DNA of 64,000 bases, taken from positions 62,001 to 126,000 of the forward strand of contig NZ_VFSU01000017.1 of NCBI RefSeq assembly GCF_006385875.1, in the 5' to 3' direction. This document shows positions 15,178 through 24,259 of this stretch, piece by piece. The DNA is from Sandaracinobacter neustonicus (GTDB lineage Bacteria; Pseudomonadota; Alphaproteobacteria; Sphingomonadales; Sphingomonadaceae). The position numbers were made by a program, and so were the translations under genes. Position 1 is the stretch's first letter. Each line of letters opens with the position of its first letter. The notes under the pieces were generated by a model. That model ran no database searches. It was not told where the DNA came from and was given only the letters and a program-made list of their open reading frames with translations.

Positions 15178-17703
15178 ATGAACATGCGTCACGGGGTGGT
15201 TGCCGCCCTTCTGTTGTCGAGCGCGGTTGCCGCTTTTGCTGCCGATGGCGCGGCCCCTGCGGATGCGAAAGCCCCCGCCGCCGATGGAACCGGCTCGGTG
15301 AACCCGGCCATCTGGCCTTCGCCCAAATGGCCCTTCCCGGCCGATCCGGCGATGGAGGCGCGCATCAAGGCGCTGATGGCACGCATGACCATCGAGGAAA
15401 AGGTCGGCCAGATCGTGCAGGCGGATATCGCCAGCGTGACCCCGGCGGACGTGAAAACATATCACCTCGGCTCGGTGCTGAACGGCGGCAACAGCGCGCC
15501 CGGCGGCAACGAGGAAGCCCCGCCCATCGAGTGGCTGAAGCTGGCGGACGCCTTTTACGACGCTTCGGTGGACAAATCCGGCGGTGGCGTGGGCATCCCC
15601 GTGATCTGGGGCACGGATGCCGTGCATGGCCACAGCAATATCGTGGGCGCCACGCTGTTCCCCCACAATATCGGCTTGGGGGCCGCGCGTGATCCGGAGC
15701 TGATCCGACGCATCGGCGCGGCGACCGCAATCGAAATCCGCACCACGGGGCAGGAATGGACCTTCGCCCCCACCATCACCGTGCCGCAGGATTTCCGCTG
15801 GGGGCGGGCGTATGAAGGCTATTCCTCCGATCCGAAGCTGGTGTCCTCCTATGTCGGCGCGATGATCCGGGGCTTGCAGGGCGAGCCGAATTCCGGCGCG
15901 ATCCTGAAAGGCCCGCATGTCATTGCCAGCACCAAGCATTTTCTGGCTGACGGCGGCACCTATGAAGGCCGAGATCAGGGTGATGCGCGGATCGACGAAG
16001 TGACGCTGCGCGACATTCACGGCATGCCTTATGTGGCCGCCATCGAGGCGGGCGTGGAAACGGTGATGACCAGCTTTTCCAGCTGGAACGGAATCAAGAT
16101 CGCCGGGCATCGCGGGCTGGTGACGGAAATCCTGAAAGAGCGGATGAACTTCGGCGGCTTCGTGGTGACGGACTGGAATGCCCATGGGCAGGTGGCCGGC
16201 TGCACCAACGCCAGCTGCCCGCAATCGCTGCTGGCCGGGATCGACATGTTCATGGCCCCGGACACGTGGAAAGACCTCTACGCTTCGCTGGTGAAACAGG
16301 CGAAGGACGGCACCGTGCCGATGGCGCGGCTGGATGATGCCGTGGCCCGCGTGTTGCGGGTGAAGATGCGCATGGGCCTGTTCGAGGCTGGTCGGCCGTC
16401 GTCCCGGCCGCTGTCGGGCAAGTTCCAGATGCTGGGCGCGCCCGAGCATCGGGCGGTCGCGCGGGAAGCGGTTCGCAAATCACTGGTGCTGTTGAAGAAC
16501 AGCGGCTCCGTGCTGCCCATCAAACCCGGCGCGAAGCTGCTGGTGGCCGGGGACGGCGCGGACGATATCGCCCGCCAGTCCGGCGGCTGGACGATCACAT
16601 GGCAGGGCACCGGCATCGACAACAGCGCCTTCCCCGGCGCGACCTCTTTGTGGAAGGGCCTGTCCGACGCGGTGACGGCGGCGGGCGGCAGGGCGCAGCT
16701 GTCTCCGGATGGCAGCTTCACGCAGAAGCCCGATGTCGCCATCGTGGTGTTCGGCGAAACGCCCTATGCGGAATTTCAGGGCGACCTCAAGACGTTGCGC
16801 CTGCGGACCGAGCTGGAAAAGCCGTTCGAGACGATGCGCAAGCTGAAGGCGCAGGGCATCCCTGTGGTGGCGCTGATGATCACCGGGCGGCCGCTGTTCG
16901 TGAACCCGGCGATCAACGCCTCCGACGCATTCGTTGTGGCGTGGCTGCCGGGTTCGGAAGGCGGCGGTGTCGCCGATGTGCTGGTGGCCGGGCGCAATGG
17001 CAAGACGGTGGCGGGTTTCACCGGCAAGCTGCCAGTGGCATGGCCGGTGAATGCGAAGGTGGATGGCCCCACGCTGTTCCCCTTCGGCTTCGGGCTGACG
17101 CTGGCGGATCAAACGCCCGCCGGGCAGAAACTGCCGGAAGATCCGGGCGTGGAAGACGCCGGGGCCGCGGGCGTGTTCATGGATCGCGGCCAGCCGCAGC
17201 CGCTCTGGTCGCTTTATGTGCAGCAGACGGAAGCCGACCGCACCCGCATCACCACCGTGCCTGCCAAGGCTGCGAGCGGCCGGGTGACGGTGACGCCGAC
17301 GGACCATGTGGTGCAGGAAGGCGCGCGCCGCTTCGCCATCGAATCCGGGGCGTCGCGCATCGAAGTCTCGTCGCATGCCCCGGTGGATATCAGCCGCGAG
17401 AGCAACGGCGATGTCGCGCTGGTCGTGTCACTGCGGCGTGACACGGCGCTGACGGGGCCGATCTCGCTGGCGATGCAGGGCGGCGGCAAGATGGGCAGTC
17501 TGGATGCGGCCGCCATCGGCCAGCTGCCGCAGGGCGAGTGGGTGCGGCTGGGCGTGCCGCTGAAATGCTTCGCAGCGGCAGGCGTGGACATGAGCAGCGT
17601 GCAGATTCCCTTCGCGCTGTCTTTGGGCGGGCGCGGCGCGCTTTCCATTTCCCGCGTGGCGCTGGGGACGGACTCCGACAAGCTGCTGGAGTGCCGGAAA
17701 TAG
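15178..17703 (+). CDS. Glycoside hydrolase family 3 beta-glycosidase, exported
   Basis: 841 residues with a signal peptide (VVAALLLSSAVAAFAADG). The GH3 TIM-barrel domain (about 60-400) carries FGGFVVTDWNAHGQV, where Asp near residue 331 is the nucleophile, plus KHFLADGG and GTDAVHGHSN. A flavodoxin-like second domain (about 420-640) has LVLLKNSGSVLPI. The C-terminal part (about 680-841) resembles the carbohydrate-binding-like domain of ExoP-type exo-1,3/1,4-beta-glucanases. It would release glucose (or xylose) from oligosaccharides in the periplasm. It is divergent from the xylose operon and behind a LacI-type box; GGGGAGAGA is its ribosome site. Confidence 0.92.
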   Translation: MNMRHGVVAALLLSSAVAAFAADGAAPADAKAPAADGTGSVNPAIWPSPKWPFPADPAMEARIKALMARMTIEEKVGQIVQADIASVTPADVKTYHLGSVLNGGNSAPGGNEEAPPIEWLKLADAFYDASVDKSGGGVGIPVIWGTDAVHGHSNIVGATLFPHNIGLGAARDPELIRRIGAATAIEIRTTGQEWTFAPTITVPQDFRWGRAYEGYSSDPKLVSSYVGAMIRGLQGEPNSGAILKGPHVIASTKHFLADGGTYEGRDQGDARIDEVTLRDIHGMPYVAAIEAGVETVMTSFSSWNGIKIAGHRGLVTEILKERMNFGGFVVTDWNAHGQVAGCTNASCPQSLLAGIDMFMAPDTWKDLYASLVKQAKDGTVPMARLDDAVARVLRVKMRMGLFEAGRPSSRPLSGKFQMLGAPEHRAVAREAVRKSLVLLKNSGSVLPIKPGAKLLVAGDGADDIARQSGGWTITWQGTGIDNSAFPGATSLWKGLSDAVTAAGGRAQLSPDGSFTQKPDVAIVVFGETPYAEFQGDLKTLRLRTELEKPFETMRKLKAQGIPVVALMITGRPLFVNPAINASDAFVVAWLPGSEGGGVADVLVAGRNGKTVAGFTGKLPVAWPVNAKVDGPTLFPFGFGLTLADQTPAGQKLPEDPGVEDAGAAGVFMDRGQPQPLWSLYVQQTEADRTRITTVPAKAASGRVTVTPTDHVVQEGARRFAIESGASRIEVSSHAPVDISRESNGDVALVVSLRRDTALTGPISLAMQGGGKMGSLDAAAIGQLPQGEWVRLGVPLKCFAAAGVDMSSVQIPFALSLGGRGALSISRVALGTDSDKLLECRK

Positions 17704-17710
17704 GCAACCT

Positions 17711-18694
17711 CTACCCGGCCCAGCCCCTGAACCACTCCACGAAGCGGGGAATGCCGCTGTCGATGGGGGTGGTGGGGGCGAAGCCATGGTCCGCCGCGAT
17801 GGCCGAGATATCGGCATAGGTATCCGGCACGTCGCCCGGCTGCATGGGTTGATGATCCAGCAACAGCGGCTTGCCGCAGGCCTGTTCGATCACCTCCACC
17901 AGGCGGGAGAGGATTTCGGAGCGGCTGTTGCCGATGTTGTAGATGGCGTGCGGCGCGTGGCTGCCGCCCGGTTTCGGCAGCCCGTTGTCGGCAGGCGGGC
18001 TTCCCACGCAGGCGAGGATTCCGGCGATGATGTCATCGATATAGGTGAAATCCCGCCGCATCGCGCCGCCGTTGTAATAGGGCACTGATTGCCCGTTCAG
18101 GCAGGCTTCGGTGAACTTCCACACCGCCATGTCCGGCCGCCCCCATGGGCCATAGACGGTGAAGAAGCGCAGGCCCGTGAGGGGGATGCGATAGAGATGG
18201 GCATAAGTCTCGCTCATCAGCTCGGCGGATTTCTTGGTCGCGGCGTAGAGCGAGATGGGGTGATCCACCCGATCTTCCACGGCAAAGGGCAGCTTGCTGT
18301 TCGCGCCATAGACCGACGAGGAGGAAGCATAAACCATCGGCACCTGCCGTCGGCGCGCGATTTCCAGCAGGTTCAGATGGCCCACAAGGTTGCAATGGCC
18401 ATAATCGAGCGGATGATCGATGGACCAGCGCACGCCGGGCTGCGCGCCCAGATGCACGATAGAGCTGATCCGGTGCGGCGCCAGCGCGGCTTCCAGCCCG
18501 GGCATGTCGGCGAAATCCTGCCGGAGCAGCGTGAAGCCGGGGCTTTCAAGCGCGGCCACCCGCGCCTCCTTCAGATCGAGCCGGTAATAGGGAAGGAAGC
18601 AATCCACCCCGATCACCTGTTCGCCGCGCGCAAGAAGCGCCTGCGCGCAGTGAAAGCCGATGAAGCCGGCGACGCCCGTAACAAGGATAGCCAT
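17711..18694 (-). CDS. NAD-dependent epimerase, UDP-glucuronate 4-epimerase type
   Basis: 327 residues of the extended SDR family. The N-terminal TGVAGFIGFHCAQALL motif binds NAD, LGAQPGVRWSI and YASSSSVYG mark the active-site strand, and YAATKK is the catalytic YxxxK. The C-terminal part DFTYIDDIIAGI and YNIGNSRS bind the sugar nucleotide. The segment PYYRLDLKEARV and AQPGVRWS fit the UDP-glucuronate 4-epimerase branch, which makes UDP-galacturonate for surface polysaccharide. It converges on the GH3 gene with only 7 bp between stops; role in polysaccharide synthesis is inferred from family. Confidence 0.85.
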   Translation of the reverse strand: MAILVTGVAGFIGFHCAQALLARGEQVIGVDCFLPYYRLDLKEARVAALESPGFTLLRQDFADMPGLEAALAPHRISSIVHLGAQPGVRWSIDHPLDYGHCNLVGHLNLLEIARRRQVPMVYASSSSVYGANSKLPFAVEDRVDHPISLYAATKKSAELMSETYAHLYRIPLTGLRFFTVYGPWGRPDMAVWKFTEACLNGQSVPYYNGGAMRRDFTYIDDIIAGILACVGSPPADNGLPKPGGSHAPHAIYNIGNSRSEILSRLVEVIEQACGKPLLLDHQPMQPGDVPDTYADISAIAADHGFAPTTPIDSGIPRFVEWFRGWAG

Positions 18695-18882
18695 CGCCCC
18701 GGGCGATGCCGCAAATTCCGGGGCGGGGCAAGGCGGGGAACCGTCGCCGATCGTGGTGGGGTCTGACGGGCGGAGTGACGGCCTTATCCCGCCTTGAGCA
18801 ATGCACGGCTCTCAAGTAGAGACCGGCGCATGTCTGGGGCAACTGGATTGAGCACAAGTGATGGGGCAGGAAGGGCCGTTCG

Positions 18883-19995
18883 ATGACGGCCAAGGTTGAT
18901 CGCCTGCATCATGTAGATGCGCTGCGCTGTTTCTGCATGTTGTTCGGGCTGCTGGTGCATGGGGCGACCATCGGTCCTTCACCCTTCTTCTTCGCCATCA
19001 GCCAAGTGTCAGACCATTTCCGCATGGCGACCTTCTTCCTCGTCTCGGGCTATTTCACCGCCATGGTCTATGGGCGCAGCGATTTTCGCAGCTTCCTGAT
19101 CAACCGGGGGCGGCTGATCCTGCTGCCCTTCCTGTCTGGCCTGATCCTGCTGAACCCGGTGACGCTGTGGCTGATCCAGCTCTATCACGGCGGCGGAGAG
19201 ACGTTTGTGAGCTTCTTCAGCGGCGGCTGGCGGTTGCCGCTGCCGGGGCCGATGGTGTGGCACCTGCATTTGTGGTTCCTGATCTCTTTGTTCATCTATG
19301 CCATGCTGACCCCGGCGCTGGCGGCGCTGGCGGGATCGGCTCCGGTTTCGCATGCGGTGCGCCGGCTCACCGGCCTGCCCGCGCTGGCGGGGCTGATGAT
19401 CCTTGCGCTGCTGGCGGGGATTTCCGTGATGTTGCTGCGCGGGCTGAACGACACGCTGATCACCCCGCTGCTGTTCCGGCCTGGCGCGTTCCTGCCGATG
19501 GCGACGATGAATTATCTCACCTATTTCGCCATCGGCGTGCTGGCTTTCCGCCACCGCGACCTGTTCGATCTGATGCATCGGCTGTTCTGGCCGGGGCTGC
19601 TGCTGTTTGGCGGGGCCTATCTGCTGCACCCCATGCTGGCGGACGAACTGCCGCGCTCTCTGGAACGGATCACCTACTGGATCGCGCGGGCGGGGCTGAT
19701 CTTCCTGATTGTCTGCGCGCTGCTGGCGATCGCGCGCAGCCTTGTGACGCGGGGCAGCCCGATGCTCACCCGGATCACCAACGGGGTTTACAGCTTCTAC
19801 ATTTTCCACTTTCTGGTGATCTACATCATCGCCAACCTGATGCATGAGGTGACGAATAACCTGTACCTCACCTTTGCGGTGATCGTGCTGGCGGGCTTCC
19901 CGATCCTGTTCCAGATCCATGAGAAGCTGATCGCCCCCAGCCCGCTGCTGACGCTGCTGTTCAACGGCAAGACGACGAAGCGCGCGAAGCCCTGA
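18883..19995 (+). CDS. Acyltransferase 3 family membrane protein
   Basis: 370 residues with about ten transmembrane segments. The N-terminal HHVDALRCFCMLFGLLVHGA holds the conserved D-x-x-R and the catalytic-type His of acyltransferase 3 proteins, and a second conserved part is FFLVSGYFTAMVYGR. Late helices include YSFYIFHFLVIYIIANLMHE. This family O-acetylates or succinylates carbohydrates (OpgC-like glucan modification, exopolysaccharide, O-antigen) at the inner membrane; the acceptor here is unknown. The start has the ribosome site AGGAAGGG. Nearby UDP-glucuronate epimerase and GT25 genes hint at cell-surface polysaccharide work. Confidence 0.85.
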   Translation: MTAKVDRLHHVDALRCFCMLFGLLVHGATIGPSPFFFAISQVSDHFRMATFFLVSGYFTAMVYGRSDFRSFLINRGRLILLPFLSGLILLNPVTLWLIQLYHGGGETFVSFFSGGWRLPLPGPMVWHLHLWFLISLFIYAMLTPALAALAGSAPVSHAVRRLTGLPALAGLMILALLAGISVMLLRGLNDTLITPLLFRPGAFLPMATMNYLTYFAIGVLAFRHRDLFDLMHRLFWPGLLLFGGAYLLHPMLADELPRSLERITYWIARAGLIFLIVCALLAIARSLVTRGSPMLTRITNGVYSFYIFHFLVIYIIANLMHEVTNNLYLTFAVIVLAGFPILFQIHEKLIAPSPLLTLLFNGKTTKRAKP

Positions 19996-20037
19996 GTCAG
20001 CGGCCGTCCGGCCCTTCAAGGTTCGCAGGCAGCAGGA

Positions 20038-20160
20038 TCAGCCGCGCGCCTCTGCGGGGGCGGGTTGCAGCAGGGGCAGCTTCTTCTCCTGCCGCCAGTG
20101 CCAGCCCGCCACGGCCAGTGCGCCGAGCAGGGCGATGCCGAGCAAAATTCGCGCAAGCAT
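20038..20160 (-). CDS. Possible small single-pass membrane protein
   Basis: A 40-codon frame from ATG 20160: one hydrophobic helix (LARILLGIALLGALAVAGWHW) followed by a short basic and proline-containing tail (RQEKKLPLLQPAPAEARG). The pattern is convincing for a small membrane protein, but there is no family match and the frame also opens 32 codons upstream. It fills most of the gap between the acyltransferase and prs, on the opposite strand. Confidence 0.4.
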   Translation of the reverse strand: MLARILLGIALLGALAVAGWHWRQEKKLPLLQPAPAEARG

Positions 20161-20293
20161 GGGCAGCTGGAGCCTGCGTTTCCGGGCGGCTTTGTCGGGC
20201 AGGCGGCACGCAGTTGCAACTGTGTGGGCCGCAGCCGTTGCGGGGAGGGCAGGCATCCGCTAGGCGCGTCGCAACATAAGGGGTGAAGACCAG

Positions 20294-21235
20294 ATGAAAC
20301 TGCTTGCCGGCAACAGCAATCCGACGCTCGCGGCCGAAGTCGCCCGCTATCTGGAGATTCCGCTGACCAAGGCCTCTGTGCGGCGCTTCGCCGACGAGGA
20401 GATTTTCGTGGAGATCCACGAGAATGTGCGCGGCGAGGATGTGTTCGTGCTGCAATCCACCTGTGCGCCCGCGAACGACAATCTGATGGAGCTGCTGATC
20501 TGCATCGACGCGCTGCGCCGCTCCAGCGCGAAGCGGATCACCGCGGTAATTCCCTATTTCGGCTATGCCCGGCAGGATCGCAAACCCGGGCCGCGCACGC
20601 CGATTTCGGCGAAGCTGGTGGCCAACCTCATCACCGTGGCCGGGGCCTCGCGGGTGCTTTCCGTCGATCTGCACGCCGGGCAGATTCAGGGCTTCTTCGA
20701 TATCCCGACAGACAATCTCTATGCCGCGCCGGTGATGTCGGCCGACATTCAGGCGCGTTACCCGGATTATGCGGGCACGATGACGGTGGTGTCGCCCGAC
20801 GTCGGCGGGGTGGTGCGCGCCCGCGCGCTGGCGCGGCGGCTGGGCAATGCGCCGCTGGCCATCGTGGACAAGCGGCGGGAACGCGCGGGCGAATCCGAAG
20901 TGATGAACATCATCGGTGACGTTTCCGGCCGCTTCTGCATCCTGATCGACGATATCGTCGATTCGGCAGGCACGCTGTGCAACGCGGCGCAGGCGCTGAT
21001 GGATGCGGGCGCGGCGGGCGTGATCGCCTATGTGACGCACGGCGTGCTCTCTGGCGGGGCGGTGGCGCGGGTGGAAGGCTCGGCACTGACGGAGCTGGTG
21101 ATCACCGATTCCATCGGCGCGACGCCGCCGGTGGCAGAGGCGAAGAAGATCCGGCTGCTGACGATCGCACCGTTGCTGGGCGAGGCGATCCGCCGCATTT
21201 CGGACGAAAGCTCCGTCTCCTCGCTGTTCGATTGA
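20294..21235 (+). CDS. prs: Ribose-phosphate pyrophosphokinase
   Basis: 313 residues. It transfers pyrophosphate from ATP to ribose 5-phosphate, giving PRPP for nucleotide, histidine and tryptophan synthesis. Clear motifs: [19 protein letters not shown] at the N-terminus, the flexible catalytic loop around [16 protein letters not shown], the [14 protein letters not shown] segment, and the PRPP-binding loop [19 protein letters not shown] near residue 220. The length is normal for class I. A 12-bp palindrome, CAGTTGCAACTG (20211-20222), lies about 70 bp upstream and may be a control site. The GT25 gene starts 7 bp after its stop. Confidence 0.96.
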   Translation: MKLLAGNSNPTLAAEVARYLEIPLTKASVRRFADEEIFVEIHENVRGEDVFVLQSTCAPANDNLMELLICIDALRRSSAKRITAVIPYFGYARQDRKPGPRTPISAKLVANLITVAGASRVLSVDLHAGQIQGFFDIPTDNLYAAPVMSADIQARYPDYAGTMTVVSPDVGGVVRARALARRLGNAPLAIVDKRRERAGESEVMNIIGDVSGRFCILIDDIVDSAGTLCNAAQALMDAGAAGVIAYVTHGVLSGGAVARVEGSALTELVITDSIGATPPVAEAKKIRLLTIAPLLGEAIRRISDESSVSSLFD

Positions 21236-21242
21236 GGCCGCG

Positions 21243-22025
21243 ATGAAGGCCTTCTGCATGAACCTCGACCGGCGGCCAGACCGCTGGGCGCATATGCGGC
21301 GCGAGGCTGCGCAAGCGGGGTTCGAGCTGGAGCGGATCGCCTCGGTGGATGCGCAGAAGCCCGACGTTGCCGCCGCCGCCGCTGAGGTGCCGCCAATGGC
21401 GAATGGCCACCGCATGAGCGCGGGCGCGTTCGGCTGCTTCAACAGCCACCGCGCGGCGTGGACGGCCATCGTGGAGAGCGGCGAACCCCATGGCATGGTG
21501 CTGGAGGATGACATGATCCTAGCCCCCGGCTTCGGCGCGCTGGTGAACGGCACGGCCTGGATTCCAGCCGACGCGGACGTGGTGAAGCTGGAAACATGGG
21601 GCACCCGCGCGCATGTGGCGAAGGCGGGCAGTGCCGTGGGCGGGCGGCATCTGGGGCGGCTGCTCTCCAGCCATATCGGCGGCGGCTGCTATATCCTCTC
21701 CGCCGCGACGGCGAAGCGGCTGCTGGCGATGACAGCGCGTTTTTCCGATCCGGTGGACGAACTGCTGTTCAACGAGACGCTGGCATTCTTCCCCACCGCG
21801 CACATCTATCAGATGGTGCCCGCCCCCGCCGTGCAGGGCAAGCGCAGCGACAGCGGCATGGCCGAACCCGAATGGTCCGAAGGCTCCATCATGGCCCGCT
21901 TCGCCGATGGCGGGCCGACCGAGCCGGGGCGCGAGGGGAAGCTGGAACGACTGCTGCGGCGCACGCGCGAGGAACTGCGCAAGCTGCGCCTAGGCAGCCG
22001 CTATGATGTGATCCGCTTCGGCTGA
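21243..22025 (+). CDS. Glycosyltransferase family 25 protein
   Basis: 260 residues. GT25 signatures: the N-terminal MKAFCMNLDRRPDRWAHM, GAFGCFNSHRAAWTAIVESG near residue 65, and MVLEDDMILAPGF near residue 85, where the acidic pair takes the place of the DxD metal site. A later GGGCYILSAATAKRLL segment is also typical. These enzymes add a sugar, often galactose, to lipooligosaccharide or other surface glycans in the cytoplasm. The C-terminal tail (RLLRRTREELRKLRLGS) is basic and could hold the protein at the membrane. It is 7 bp behind prs and probably cotranscribed; the link to prs is not functional in any obvious way. Confidence 0.82.
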   Translation: MKAFCMNLDRRPDRWAHMRREAAQAGFELERIASVDAQKPDVAAAAAEVPPMANGHRMSAGAFGCFNSHRAAWTAIVESGEPHGMVLEDDMILAPGFGALVNGTAWIPADADVVKLETWGTRAHVAKAGSAVGGRHLGRLLSSHIGGGCYILSAATAKRLLAMTARFSDPVDELLFNETLAFFPTAHIYQMVPAPAVQGKRSDSGMAEPEWSEGSIMARFADGGPTEPGREGKLERLLRRTREELRKLRLGSRYDVIRFG

Positions 22026-22032
22026 ACCCGCG

Positions 22033-24207
22033 TCAGTCGCTGTCGCGCCAGACGATGCCACGCCCGTCCGTGCCGACATAGACTCGTCCGAACTGCCTGG
22101 GATCGCCGGAAATCACCCGAAACCGCCTGCCCCATTGATGCGCATCGTCATTCAGGCGAAGCCAGTTGCGGCCTTCGTCTGCTGAGCGCCAGATGCCATA
22201 CACGCCCCCCAGCGTGCCGATGACGAACAGGGTGGCCGGATCGGTATCCGCACGGGGGCGGCCCAGCCCGAACTGCTGCACCTTCATCGCGCCGGAGGCC
22301 TTGCGGAAGCGCCTGCCACCATCCGGGCTGTGCCAGATTTCCTCGCCCAGCCGCAGCCACAGGTCGCCCACGCGCAGCGGGTTGGCGACGAGGGTGCGTG
22401 GGGCTTCGCGGTTGGTGGTGCGCGCCTTCCACAGCTCCGGTGGCAGCCCCACGGCGGGCAGGCGCCTGAAGCTCTGGCCGCCATCCGTGCTGGCGACAAT
22501 CTGGTTGGCGTTGAAGCGCAGGGCATAGAAGCGCTGCGGGTCCCGCTTGTCGCCTACGGGGCAGTCATCCTGCGCCACGCCCTTCATCGGCCCCCAGTTC
22601 TGCCCGCGATCCGCGGTGCGCAGCGGGACGGGGGTGCAGACGATGAACACCCCGCCGTCGGCCGAGACATGGATGGGGGCGCTGCCTTCCAGATCGTCGC
22701 GCTTGCCGTTTGCCGCGGGCGGCACCTTCAGCGGCTGCCAGTTGAAGCCGCCATCGTCTGACCATGCCAGAGTCGCGTCGCGCGGGCGGCCTTCCCAGAG
22801 GCTGCCGGAGCGGACCCAGATGTTCGCCTGCCGTCCGGCATAATCGAGATTGTTGGTGTTGGAGAGGAAAGGGTTGAAGAAGCTGGGCTGCGGCGAGACG
22901 AGCAGGCCACTGTGCACGAAGCCGGCGATGTCGCCGAAGCCGGACAGCAGCGGCGGCCCCGCGGTGGGGCTGGCCAGCGTGATGATCGCCGTCTGCTCGA
23001 TGCCCTCCACCCATGGCTTCCACAGCAATTCCCCGGCGGCGCGGGCATCGTTCGTGGCATAGATGGTGGCCCCCGTGACATAGGCGAGGCGGCCGGGCCG
23101 GGCCGGATCGAGCAGGACGCCCGCGATCCAGTGGCCGAATTCCGGGCCGGGATCGCCGCTGGCGGGCGGCTGGCCCTTCAGGAAGGGCACGGCCGACACG
23201 TCCCGGCGGGAGCGGGGGGCGAGATCGTCCCAATCGTTCCCGCCGTTGCGCGACAGCCAGACGGTGTCGTCCGGTTGCCAGCGGCCGATGGTGCCGACGG
23301 CCACCAGCCCATGCCCGGCGGACAGGCCCATATAGCCCGCACCGCCATGTCTCTGTGGGGTGACATCCGCCCATTCTGCGCCGTCCGACCGCCAGATCGC
23401 ACCGCGCGTGATCCCACTGGGGCCGATCTGGTCGCTATAGGCGATGAACAGGCGGCCGCGTTCGTCCGCCACTGCCTTCACCGGCAGCAGGTCCGCCGGG
23501 GGGCCGCCTGCGACGGCCTGCCAGCTTTGCCCGCCATCGGTGGAGCGCAGCAGGCGCGGCGCACCCGGATCGGTGACGCCCGCATAGATGGCCGCGCCTG
23601 CGAACAGCACGAAGCTGACGCCGCCATGGGTCTGCCCCTTGGCGGGTTGGCCCAGACCCTTCCAAGGAAAGCCCTCCACCCGCGCCCAGCTTGTACCTGC
23701 GTCGTCGGAGCGCCAGAGGCCGTCATGGCGGGAGCCGAAGAACAGCCTGTCCGGGTTGGCCGGGTCTGCCGCCAGCCGTTCCCCCATGCCGCGCCCGGCC
23801 TCGTTGCCGCCCATGCGGAAGGGCGTTTCGATCACCTCCCAGCTTTGCCCCCGGTTGGCGGAGCGGAAGATGGCGGCGGGCAAGTGCGCGTTCATACCCG
23901 CCGCAAGCCAGACCCGATCCGGGTTCTTCGGGTCTGCTGCGATGCTTTCGATGCCCATATAGCTGGACACCGGGTTCGCATCCTGCAGCGGCACCCACTG
24001 ATCGCTGCCGGGGTCCAGCCGATAGGCCCCGCCCATATCGGTGCGGAGGTAGAACAGCCCCGGCAGCACCGGGCTGGCGATGATGTTGGGCGCGAAGCCC
24101 CCGCCGCCGACCTTCACATTGTGCCACCCATCATCCGCCGCTGCGCCGGGCACCGCGAGAGCCATTGCCGCGAGAATTAAGGCCGGGAGTTTGAGCTTTC
24201 GTGTCAT
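22033..24207 (-). CDS. Glycoside hydrolase family 74-type xyloglucanase, exported
   Basis: 724 residues with a signal peptide (LKLPALILAAMALAVPGAAAD). GH74 enzymes are two seven-bladed propellers made of sialidase-like (BNR) repeats: here SxDGGxxW-type motifs recur (FRSANRGQSWEV, WRSDDAGTSWAR, RSTDGGQSWQA, SRNGGNDWDD, SDDGGFNWQPL, SADEGRNWLRL). The N-terminal VKVGGGGFAPNIIASPVLPG and LRTDMGGAYRLDPGSDQW are characteristic of the family, with the Asp of TDMGG in the usual catalytic position. It would cut the beta-1,4-glucan backbone of xyloglucan outside the cytoplasm. It is divergent from the GH29 gene with only 52 bp between starts, so the two share a promoter region. Confidence 0.85.
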   Translation of the reverse strand: MTRKLKLPALILAAMALAVPGAAADDGWHNVKVGGGGFAPNIIASPVLPGLFYLRTDMGGAYRLDPGSDQWVPLQDANPVSSYMGIESIAADPKNPDRVWLAAGMNAHLPAAIFRSANRGQSWEVIETPFRMGGNEAGRGMGERLAADPANPDRLFFGSRHDGLWRSDDAGTSWARVEGFPWKGLGQPAKGQTHGGVSFVLFAGAAIYAGVTDPGAPRLLRSTDGGQSWQAVAGGPPADLLPVKAVADERGRLFIAYSDQIGPSGITRGAIWRSDGAEWADVTPQRHGGAGYMGLSAGHGLVAVGTIGRWQPDDTVWLSRNGGNDWDDLAPRSRRDVSAVPFLKGQPPASGDPGPEFGHWIAGVLLDPARPGRLAYVTGATIYATNDARAAGELLWKPWVEGIEQTAIITLASPTAGPPLLSGFGDIAGFVHSGLLVSPQPSFFNPFLSNTNNLDYAGRQANIWVRSGSLWEGRPRDATLAWSDDGGFNWQPLKVPPAANGKRDDLEGSAPIHVSADGGVFIVCTPVPLRTADRGQNWGPMKGVAQDDCPVGDKRDPQRFYALRFNANQIVASTDGGQSFRRLPAVGLPPELWKARTTNREAPRTLVANPLRVGDLWLRLGEEIWHSPDGGRRFRKASGAMKVQQFGLGRPRADTDPATLFVIGTLGGVYGIWRSADEGRNWLRLNDDAHQWGRRFRVISGDPRQFGRVYVGTDGRGIVWRDSD

Positions 24208-24259
24208 GGCTGAAATAGGTATGACAATTGAGCCGGAGAGAAAAGAGCGGGAGACAGGG

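Noticed and set aside
19997-21604. Minus-strand frame of about 535 codons opposite prs
   Set aside because: It covers prs and part of the GT25 gene antisense and has no recognisable domain.
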